From Stercorarius parasiticus (taxonomy: Eukaryota > Chordata > Aves > Charadriiformes > Stercorariidae): 64,000 nt of DNA. The DNA is taken from positions 659,140 to 723,139 of the forward strand of contig VWZL01001363.1 in assembly GCA_013396915.1 (NCBI GenBank), written 5' to 3'. The first letter of the stretch is position 1, and each line of letters starts with the position of its first letter. This document shows positions 50,501 to 62,500 of this stretch, piece by piece. The notes beneath the pieces are model-generated. The model had not been told where the DNA came from. It ran no database searches and saw nothing but the letters and a program-made list of their open reading frames with translations. The position numbers and the translations under genes were made by a program.

Positions 50501-53500
50501 TAATATTTGTACAAACATTAAAAAAAAAATCACAACCACAAGAGCTTAGACGCTACAGTGCATCAAAACCATCTGTCAGAGGGGTAAAACAGTAGTACTG
50601 TCATTAAACCAGTGTTCCTCTTTATTCATCTGTCATACTGACCACAGGTGGCCCATTCGATGCCTCTTATCCAGTCTTCATGGCCGGGGAGTATTAATGT
50701 TTTCTGAAACTGAATAGGAATTCCTGTTACATCCTAGAAATGCACTTAATTACCACACACATATCAGCAATGAGCTTTGGATTTTCAAATCTTTTATATT
50801 TGCAGCTTCTATTATTTGAAACCAGGAAAATAAGCTGCTCCTAAGGATTGTAATTTACTGAAAGACTCTAAATAGGCCTTCTTGGTTTTGCCACCATTGG
50901 GTAAACGTGTCACAATATGGGACTTCCCATATATGAGCAGGAAAGGATGAGAATTTAAGGTGCTCACCTTCAAGAGCCTACAGTCTCTCTATGATACAGA
51001 CGAAAAATTTTTGAAGTTTATCAGGCTTATAGTGGTACACAAAGAACAATGTAATGCTAGTATGACATGGCAAATAATTTCTACTACATATGTGAAGTAG
51101 ATGATGTGGAAAATGACTACAGGCAAAATCAGGCGTAAAAAGAAGAGTAGATGTTTTGAAATTATTTCAATAATTAATTAGTAATATAATAATATTAGTA
51201 AGAATTATGGCTATAGAAATATTCGCTACATTTCTTAAGTTTGTTGACTAAGTTTCTAAGGACGATATACATCAAGAACTGTATCTGCTGATATAAAACT
51301 CTGCATGAACAAAGGCTCAAGAACACAGGAATGCAAACAGAGTCCGGATTCCCTTTTAAGAACTTTCATTAGTAGTATATTTTCATTCGTAGCATATATA
51401 ATATCACCATTTTATTTTGATTAAATTACAGTACAAGTGTTTACTGCTTATTTAGCATTTAAAACGTTTATATTTTTCTTTGCCCAGAAAAAGCCTTACT
51501 TCCATGACATTTTTTGATCCCAAGTTGACTTAAAATGTTTGAAATAACCATTGCAGTTAAAACGTTACTGTAATTTATCATGAATAACTACTACATTATT
51601 TCTGACATTATATTCTGCTAAATCCCTTACCTAGGCCTACTAAGAGTTAAGATTAGATGATAGCTATCAGCACAAGTCTGCAACTCCCCCTATCCATTAG
51701 AGAACAAACGAAAGAACAAGCCTTTCTCATTGTGTTGCTGCTCTTTCTCAAAATCTCTGTCTTCGGCTTCAGAGGAGATGTTGAGCAACAGTAACTCACC
51801 CGGAAGAAAAATTTGTAGGAGTATGAAAAATGAGCATGAGAAGAAACATACTTATAAATCAGTGCCTCTCTCTTTGGTCAAACGTTCCTGATATTCTCCA
51901 AAATCACCTTCCCATCAAACAACATTACTCAGCTTCTTGTTTGCAGTCTTAATGTTACAGAATGATCTGTGTAAGAGATACATGACCAGAATAGCTTAAC
52001 AGAAATTTCCAAATCAGAAAGTTTTGGCTTGAAGAACGTGTTTTCACAGCCACCTAAGCCTCATTTGGCTAGTCGATTCTGCACTCACTGGCACTTCTGG
52101 ATCATAGAATTATTTAGGTTGGCAGGGGCCTTTAAGATCATTGACTCCAATTGATAACCTAACACTGCCAAGTCCACCACTAAACCATGTCCCTAAGCAC
52201 TGTATCCACATGCCTTTTAAATACCTCCAGGGATGGCGACTCAAACACTTCTCCAAGCAGCCCATTGCAACACTTGACAACCCTTTTGTTGACGAAACTT
52301 CTCCTAAAAGTTGGCACAACTTGAGGACATTTCCTCTTGTCCTGTCACCTGTTACTTGGGAGAAGAGACCGACCCCCACCTCGATACAACCTCCTTTCTG
52401 GTAGTTGGAGAGAGTGATAAGGTCTCCCCTCAGCCTCCTCTTCTCCAGGCTAAGGAACCCCAGTTCCCTCAGCTGCTCCTCATAAGACTTGTTCTCCAGA
52501 CCTCTCACCAGCTGTGTTGCCCTTCCCTGAACATGCTCTAGCACCTTAATGTCTTTCTTGTAGTGAGGGGCCCAAAACTGGACACAGTATTCAAGGTTTG
52601 GCCTCACTAGTGCCCAGTACAGAGGTACAATCACTTCCCTAGTCCTGCTGGCCGCACTATTTCTGATACAAGCCAGGATGCTACTGGCTGCCTTGGCCAC
52701 CTGGGCACACTGCTGGCTCATATTCAGCCAGCAGTCAACCAACACCCCGAGGTCCTTTTCTACTGGGCAGTTTTCCAGACACTCTTCCCAACGCCTGTAG
52801 TGCTGACATGAGGTTGTTGTGACCCAAGTGCAGGACCCAACACTTGGCCTTGTTGAACCTCATACCATTGGCCTCGGCCCATCGATCCAGCCTGTCCAGA
52901 TCCCTCTGCAAAGCCTTCCTTCCCTCAAGCAGGTCGACACTCCCACCTAACTTGGTGTAATCTGCAAACTTATTGAGGGTGCACTTGATCCCCTCGTCCA
53001 GGTCATTGATAAAGATATTGAACAGAACCGGCCCCAATACTGAGTCCTGGGGAACACCACTTGTGACCGGCCGCCAACTGGATTTAACTTTATTCACCAC
53101 AACTCTTTGGGCCCGGCCCTCCAGCCAGTTTTTTACCTAGCAATGAGTACACCCATCCAAGCCATGAGTTTGGAGAACCAGGAGAATGCTGTGGGGAAAC
53201 AGTGTCAAAGGCTTTACCAAAGTCTAGGCAGACAATATGCACAGCCCTTCCTCATCCACCAAGTGGATCATCTTGTCATAGAAGGAGATCAGGTTAGTCA
53301 AGCAGGATCTGCCTTTCATGAACCCATGCTGACTGGGCCTGATACTTCTGGCTGTCCTTCATGTACCACGTGATGGCACTCAAGATGATCTGTTCCATAA
53401 CCTCCCCTGGCACCGAGGTCAGACTGACAGGCCTGTAGTTCCCTGGATACTCCTTTCGGTCCTTGTAGACGGGCATCACATTTGCTAACCTCCAGTCAAC

Positions 53501-56500
53501 TGGGACCTCCCCAGTTAGCCAGGATTGATGACAAATGACAGAAAGTGGCTTGGTGAGCACTCCTGCCAGCTCCCTCAGTACCTTTGGGTGGATTCCATCC
53601 GGCCCCATAGATTTGTGTGTGTCTAAGTGATATAGCAGGTCACTAACCATTTCCCCTTGGGTTATGGGGGGGCTTCATTCTGCTCCACATCCCTGTCTTC
53701 TAGCTCAGGGGGCTGGCTAGGTACTCAGACAACAACTGGTATTACTATTAAAGACTGAGGCAAAGAAGGCATCGAGTACCTCAGCCCTTTCCTCATCCTT
53801 TGTCGCTGTGTTTCCCCCCACATCAAATAAAGGATGGAGATTCTCCTTAGCCCTCCTTTGTTGCTAATGTATTTGTAGAAGCATTTTTTCTTGTCTTTTA
53901 CAGCAGTAGCCAGATTAAGATCTAGCTGGGCTTTGGCCCTTCGAATTTTCTCCCTGCATAACAATCACAACATCCTTGTAGTATTCCCGAGTGGCCTTCC
54001 CCTTCTTCTAAAGGTCAATAAACTCCCTTTGTTTTTTTTAACCTGAGCTCCAGCCAAAGCTCTCTGTTCATCCAGGCCAGTCATCTTCCCCACCGGCTCG
54101 TCTTTCATCACATGGGGACAGCCTGCTCCTGCACCTTTAAGACTTCCTTCCTGAAAAACATCCAGCCTTCATGGACTCCTTTGACCTACAGGATTGCCTC
54201 CCAAGGGACTCTGTCAACCAGGCTCCGAAACAGGCCAAAGTCTGCCCTCTGGAATCCAAGGTAGCAGTTCTGCTGACCCCCCTCCTTACTTCTCCAAGAA
54301 TGAAAAACTCTTATCATTTTGTGGTCACTATGCCCAAGACAGCCTCCAACTGTCACATGACCCACGAGTCCTTCTCTGTTCACAAACAACAGATCCAGCA
54401 GGGCACCTTCCGTAGTTGGGCAATGATCAGATGCACATGGTCGTTATTTTTAAACGATTCAGTCAAAGTTCTTATTATTGCCTAGGTTATATTTACAAGT
54501 ATTTTGATCTGTTATTCTTCTCATTTTTACAGATTTCGTTTCTACAGTCTCAGATTTCTCCTTCTCAGTTTCAGTTTTCCCTTTGGTCCTCACTGGATAC
54601 ATAAAAAGTTACATTATGAACAGTTAAATCTAGCAAACGCTCATGGTCTGACTCACTGACTTGACAAGTTTTCCCACGCCTCTCAACTAATCTCTGAACA
54701 TTTCTGCGCAGCAGCAATTTGGTCTCTTTTCTTTTAGGCAAAGAAGAAAGCTGTTCTGTAGGTAGCAGAGCTAATGAAGCCAGGCTGTCTGTGGACATGC
54801 CCAGCACACTCTGCACAACACTCTGCCTACGCTTTGGGTACATGTCCTTCGGGAGCAGGCTGGTAATATTGTTTAGCAAATTTGGCAACAGAGGTCCAAG
54901 TCTTCTCAGTTTTTCCCCACTGGACACTAGATGTGATATCCCTTCTCTATCCAGCTGTTAATCTCATCGAATTAGAAGGAGCCTGAATGATCTTTGTGTC
55001 TCTTACTCCACTTTTCAATTAGGCCAAATTTTTTGGGGGAAACATAGTCAAACATGCACCGCTAAATCTTCTCACAGAAACCACGTTTCATTTTAAAGCT
55101 CTATTTTGATCCTCTGATTTACTTACTTCCCCTCCACAGGCCTGTAATATCTCAAGCAGGAAGACAGATAATGTTTTCTGAAAGATTTTTCCCTGGGTAC
55201 TTTTATAAATCAATACCCTCTTTCAAGAACTCAGAAAAGCAGAGAGTTCATTTTCTCTCTACTGCTTAACACAATAAGGGGTCTATGGGTAGAGAGTCTT
55301 AAAGGATTTGAAGCCTGACCACTTAATTTCAAAAAAACAAGCAGTTTTTATGAATTAATATATTTCAACTGTAAAATTCATGAGTTTACCAAAAGGCAGC
55401 CTGAATCGGCTAACTGAAGATGCCTCATCCTCCCTCAGAGTATAACAGCGCCCTCCAAGTTTCCTTAGAACATCCCATTATGAACTTACATTTTACCTTT
55501 GTGTTCATACAGTCCTTTTTAAGATGTTAACTAAAGGAAGAGGTTTCCAAGAGTCATAGTTAACAGGACAGTTCTATAGGCCCTTACCACTGAGGGAATG
55601 ACACAGAAATTTAGATTCTAATCACTCTTCTACACTAAGTTCTAGCAAAAAATGGCAGGACGACAGTAACACTTCCTTCAAATACCTTTAAAAGTGCTAC
55701 AGAAGCCATAAAAAAAGGTGTCAGCAGATCTGAGAGAACATAACTAAAAAGGAGAACCTCCCTTTAGCAGCTAGGAAGGAATTTATGTCAGAAGGCTCGC
55801 AAGGATGTTTTCATTCTGTTAATAGCTGTAAGACACTTTTACTCCACATAGAATTAAATTCAGGCTCTTCTCTCTGAGGTCTGTACAGCCTACTTGGTTA
55901 AAAGAGATGTTCTGTAAAGTTAAGATAGACACCAACCAGAAGTCCCACCTAATTTAAAAAATGAGAGACTCTGAATGCCAACTCTGCCAGGACAACTGGT
56001 GAAAATACTTCCTAACATTGAAGGTATAAAAAAATAACACATGTAAAATATGAGAAAATTCCTCACCCCTTGTATGAATAAAGTTTCCAACCTCCAAAAA
56101 AACACAGCACCATAAACTTGCTTATGAAGCTGAAGATGGAGCTAGTTTATTCCAGTTACCTTCCTTTATCCTCCACTGACTGACTGCATTTAAGAACGGC
56201 TAAGAATGTTGTTATACTCAAAAGTTTGGTCAACAAATGGCAAAATAAGTTATGTATCTCTGAATATTTTTGGCAAACTGCATATTATTTGTCAATCTGA
56301 ACCATACAAGAAAACAAGTTCCAGATTTTGAACGAGGAAAATCAACCGCACAGCCCCTGAGATAAAAGTCTTTCTTTAGCACACTGAGAATCATGAGTGG
56401 CATTATGCCATTGCTAATTCCCAGAGAATGTCATTGAAGTGATTTAACTCATGAGCTACACGGCGGGGGGGGGGGGGCTAAGAAAGCAACCCTTCTTTCC

Positions 56501-59500
56501 TGCTTAGTGGTTAAGAAATTACTGAACATAGCAGATAAAGGATGAAGAATTTATTTTACTGACGACAAAAAAAAAAAAAATCTTACTATTGTATGGGGCA
56601 GCATGAACAGGAAAATTATGTATAAAGCAGCTTTTATCTCTCTCAAAAAGCAAAAAGGAGTATCTATTCTTTAATCTCTAAGGGGACTGTATCTGAACAA
56701 ATCCAGAAGAATAAGTGGCTCCTAGATGCATCAGTTTCAATGAGGGGTTCTGCATGGTAGGTTCATTAGTGCCTTCTGGGCACTGGTGTGGTTTAAGGTT
56801 TTTTGCTGTTTGTTTTTTGTTTTGTTTTTTAAGGGAGTCAGAGAGAGAAAGAAGTGACACTGACTTCTGTTTTGGAAAACAGTCATTCAACACATGCTTT
56901 ATAGTCTAACAAAACTTCTCAACAGATGCAAGAGAGGACAGAATCTCTTTCTAGTGCTCAAGAGGAACATTTATCTGTATGAAAAACTAAAGATTGCCAG
57001 CTTCTGAATAATATATGAAAAATGCGTGTGCTTTTAGAAGATCAGATGCTCCTTCAAATATTTCTTTTGGCTTTCATAAGCATTCAGCACAAAGGGCATA
57101 CTTAGCAACAAATATGCAGTTCCACAGATAGAAATCATATCAGTTTTATTATAAGAGTTTATAGACTGAAAGTAACATCATTTCCATACGAACCATTCAA
57201 TGCATGGATACTCAATAAAGAAGGACAGTTGTGGTTATTTTATATCAGTGGGAATAGAAACACAGGCTATCTTCACGCAGGAAAAAAATAAGAAAAACTA
57301 ACACTTATGCACTGAATACAACTTCAACATTCTGGATGTGCATTTCATCATTACCTAGAAAAATGGATGAACTATTTAAAAAGGGGTAGTTGTATGTGAC
57401 TGCTATCTAGACACAGACAGTAGTTATTGAAGAACCTCAAAAAAATCAGCAGCACATATGAAAAGAAAAGAAGCAGAAAAACTGCATAATGCTCTGAGCA
57501 AGAGAGAAAACTGTAATTACCTGATCATTCTGCTGTATAAACAAACTTATTTTGCAGTCATCACCACCGCAAGCCAGTATTGGTACTGGAAAGGGAAAAA
57601 AAGTCTCCATTACTCAAGTTACAAAATCTAATATTCTAAGATGTGAAAAATTTATATAAAAATTAATATAGTATCAATAATTAATCAGTAATCAGTAAAT
57701 AATAAGTAATCAGTAACTAATAATTAATACAAACAGACAGGCAAGCACGATACCACTTCTTAATGCTTTCTAAATTAGACACTTAATACTATTTGAAATA
57801 AACTAGTATCTCAAGAACACAAAACTCCAAAGTTATTTTGGCATGTAAATAATATCTAGAAATACTTAAGATTCTAAACAGTAGTTTCCTTCAAGCTCAC
57901 ATATCTGTAGGAAGATAAGTATTAGAGATTTTTAATTAATTATGTTTATTTTATTCATCTCAACAGGCATTTGCTCTAAATACAAAAGCAGCAACAGCAA
58001 AATGACTCAGAACTAATACAGTTCAATTTCCTAAGTCAACTGAAATAAGTCTATAGACGGAGTTAGCATAATTATTACACAGCAAATAAAAAGACAGACC
58101 AAAAAAGGAAGACAGACCACCACTCACTGGTGGTCATACACAAGGATATGAAAGCAATTAACATTATTATACACCTACTCAAGTTTTGAGTAGTAGTTTA
58201 CTTCTACCCGCTATCTAGAAAGCACGCAAAAAAACGTAAGTCTATTGAATCAAACCAGATAAAGTCATGTCTAAGGGGAAAACAAGTGAAGTTAGGCAGT
58301 GTATTAATTAATCTCTCCCACAGAAGATGATGGGGAAAAATAGTTAACCGTTACTCCACTCTTCTTGAATCGTAAGGGTGAAGTAGTACTGCTAGGGACT
58401 AAATAGTGAAAGAAAATGAATTAGAAAATCATGAAGAAATAAGTTATCAGGGCTCAACATTCAAATTTCTCAAGTCTGGGTAGAAAATGAAATACTAGAT
58501 TTCACTAAAATCAACTACTTCATAAAAAAAAACAACCTAAATGCCATCCCCTTATAGAGATAATTTTATCTTTACTATGAATAGAGCAAAAATCTATTTG
58601 AATATCCATAATAAATTTATGCTCTATGCTAATTTCCTCTTTCTGCCTGTACTAAATCTGTGGCTAGTTATCTGCTGTTCCACTCACACTTCTAAGTAAC
58701 ATTTCAGTCATACACTCCATCACTTGCTTCTCCTCTCCAACCTCTAAGTCACGCTTCACCTCCATCTCCCCCTTGCTTTATATGGGGCCAAAAAAGATTG
58801 CTTTGGACCGGAGGTAATAAGCTGTTTTGAAAGTCAACCTGGTCTTCTTCAGAAACTGGGCAAAAGTGAGGTTTTCTTCCACAAAATACAATGCAACGCA
58901 TGTTCTTGGAGACAGTATCATCTTTCCTCACAAAATACATTTTATGGGCCATTACAGTAATTACATACTTCCTCAATGGAATAAAAGTTTGACTAATAAA
59001 AACAAGAAAAGAATTATTATCTAGTTGCTGTATCAGACAAATGCAAACACTTTTACGTAAAAAGTTCTATCAAGAAATACACAATCGGCAAAACCAGACT
59101 CAGATATAGTTTTTCACATAAATGCTCTAGAGTATTAGAATTTGGATCCAATTGAGATAAAGTCCTGTAAAGGAAATAGAAAAAATGTGTTGGAAACTGT
59201 GGTCCAATTGCAATGGGGACAATGTGATTGGCAAAGCTTTTTCAAGTTCATTCACTCTTTTTTTCACCTGGTGCAATTCAGTTCTGAGGAGACAATTCCG
59301 ATTTGTCAGAGGCCAAGCTACAGCACCACAATTAGCCAGGTGGTAGGAAAAATCACAGTATATGACAAAAGAGCGGATCAAGATCTGTAAAATAGTAAAT
59401 CTTGTTCCCAGCATTTTAGAAGCAGAGTTTCTGCAGACACTGCAAGGCAAAAAACAACCAACCAAACAAAGCAGTACGAAGCTCTTCTTCAAGACTCCAA

Positions 59501-62500
59501 GAACAACTGTAAAGAAACTCCTTAACTAAAAAGCTATATTCCAGCGGCAAATTATTTTTATTACCAGTCTACTGGCTTTCCCCACTTGACTTCTTCACCA
59601 AAATGGTTCTTACCTTTTTTTTTTTTTTTATCATTTCTTTTTAAGGACAATCAGTTAAAATACTAGGCATCATGAACTTCAATGTCTTCTGAAAGTTAAA
59701 GCATCTGTTACTTATGAATCGGTTTTCAATGTGAGATTTAAATTTATTTGCTTGGTGAAATCAGAGGTTACTGTAAATGCTCCTAGTTCAGGAGAGTAGT
59801 TTATGAGTTTCAGAAAAGTAATTTTGTATTTAATTCCTGACTTCAGGACTGCAGACTATCCTCAAGAGAAAAGCTTCTTTAAATCTTAATACAGCTGCCA
59901 ACATAGCCTTCATAACTTCAGGAGTTGCTCTGAAATCTTTATCATAGATCATTTTCCCTGAAGCTCATTAAAATTCCAAATTGTCATTACAGATTAATGT
60001 TTCTGACAAAACTATCAGCAGTGATATTTTTAATAATATATTTTAAGCTACTTTACTTAGATTTCAGAGTTAACATAACTCTTCTGAACAAGAACAGTTC
60101 AGTTGTATGGACTACTATGTCAGATTTAAGGAGAAAACACAGAACATGGCTATGCTGTATTAAAAGGCCCTTGATGGATTTCTAGGGGAAACATTTCTAA
60201 CCATACATTTATGGTTCGAAATCTAAACTGCTTCTTGACAGTTTTATCTGTACAGATCATTCATATTGGAACTGGCATTATAAACATAAATGTACAGGAT
60301 CTTTTTTAAAATTTCCATAATAAACCTACAGAAATAATTTCTCATTTGAAAATAATTGCAGTTCTTCAGAAAACTAAAGTACTCTTTTTAAACTTATGAG
60401 CACTGTGCTGTTTTGGATAATTGACTTGAACTGGGATGGGAAGAGGCCATAATAAAGGACTGTCCTGCTCTGAAACCAACTTTAAGCAACACTGGGTTTT
60501 GGGGACTCTGGGAGATTTTCACAACAAAACAAAATGCTTGCTATCCCACCATTTAAAGAAGCTTCAAGCACTCCGTGCAATTTTGGTTTCAGAAGCATTT
60601 CATTTTAAGAATTAATATGATAATTTTCATTTATGGTTTCTCAAAATTAATGGTCACTTCTCTTACATACAACGATTTCAACATTAAACAAACTACTGTA
60701 GAGTGTTACAGTGAGAATTTCTTACCTGTACAGTATCATAAATGAAGAAATAATCTATTGCTTTGCAATATGAATTTTATACTCATGAAACTGACACCAC
60801 AGACACGACACTTCTAACAAAAATTCACACTGGAGGTAATGATTTTAATTTACCCTCAAGCCTTTTAACTTCATCTCAGCAACCACCTGTTAATATATTT
60901 ACAGGGAAAATAGAGAGAGAGGTTTAAAGTTCTTCAGTGGTGCAGATGCTGCTTTTGATATCAGACACACTCTGGAAACAGACATTAGCATTTCCAAATG
61001 GGACAACGCATCTTGACAGAGCTTTCATATTTCCCAGAATTATCACTAGCCAAAGAATAAAATAAGCTTCTGTATAACTGCTCAAACAACACAGCAGCGT
61101 GGAACACATGCAGCAAATAGCTGAAAACTCTAGATACAGTAAGAAACTTTAGTACTTTTACTCTTCAGACCCTGACACTCCTCCATCCAGATGATAGGCT
61201 CTAATAATACTTAAACACAAACCTAATTTAATACATGTAACTGGCTTGAGGATGCATTTCGTTTAAAAAAAAAAAAAAGCAGCTCCTACAGGTTTGCACC
61301 AGAAGAATGTGTCTGTGGCAGGCTACAAAATCTGAACATTTGCGTTAACAGAAAACTACAAATGGTATTGAACAGTCAGGTTAAACTTGTTCAGCATCTC
61401 TTTTTTTTCACGTTTAAAACTGAACAGGTGTAAACACTGCTCGTTAACTTGCAATTTTTGATGCAGGCCCACGGTTTCTTTTTCTGGATCTTGCCCTTCA
61501 ATACAAACAAGAACAAACATGTGCAGCAGCACCACAAGGACTGGGTGAAACTAACAGCATCATCCACTCCTCTTCACTTACAGCCCTGGTACTCCCTTTT
61601 TAAGCTCTCTGTCTCAAGAGTTCAACTAAAGAACTCTGAGCATCATTCTGAAGACACTGTAATCAGCCAGTATTTTTCTAATTGCTAAGAATAGTTCAGT
61701 GAAAATCTTTAGATACAAGCAGCAGCTTAGGCTGATTCTGTAGAAAACGAGAAGTATGGCACAAGGTTCTGGAGTCAGTCAAATGAAAAGCTATTTGGGG
61801 GATTTCTTAGATTTGACGTTTCCTGCATTGATATTCAAGATGTGCAGCTGTACTTACCATTGCTGCCAGGCAAGAAGGATAAGCAGACATCCATAACAAA
61901 TCCATTTCCAAACTGCAGAATTTCAATGCATTTAGCTAGAAAACAAGAACAGACAGTGTTGATCTCATTCATCATGAAGTATTACAGTTACGCTGTCATT
62001 TCCTACTACATTATGTACTTAAAACTTCCTGTTCAATTTTATTTTAAGGAGATGAAAAACTTTTACTTTTTTTCAGAAGCCTGAACGACGTTATGTTCTG
62101 TGGGGCCACAGAAATTCATCCAGAGTTAGCTGAGTTAGAAGATGAGTCACTATTCTCCACTGAGTATTAAACTTGTACAGCTTCACTGTGGTAACACATC
62201 AGAAGCAATAAATATTGTAACTTATATCCTGTGGCAATAGCATTCATTACACAGGAAGCTAAAACTGCAAACACCCCTGAGATCCTAGAAGCAGTTAAAC
62301 TAGTAAGCCATCAAGACCAGAATAACAAACAGGATAGCAGAAAAACCTCTCTACAGAAGGAGAACTGCTCCTTCCATCACTAGAACCCACGACAGCAAGA
62401 AAAAAAGGAAAGGCCAGGACTTCATGGCGTTCTTTGGGAGCATGAGAAATACCTTCCAGAACATGGGACTCAAGTTGGGACTCAAGATTGGCAACTTCCA

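Noticed and set aside
55380..56105. Further protein-like reading upstream of the unidentified sequence
   Set aside because: T-rich DNA readily gives Phe/Leu/Ser-rich open stretches of 30-60 codons; I could not separate this from chance.
56465..56477. 13-base G-run as a possible G-quadruplex
   Set aside because: A single uninterrupted run with no neighbouring G-tracts on the same strand; most likely slippage or a sequencing artefact.
59127..59492. 121-codon minus-strand frame resembling a secreted protein (hydrophobic start)
   Set aside because: It lies inside an ELP2 intron without splice sites or codon bias, and the hydrophobic start follows from T-rich sequence.
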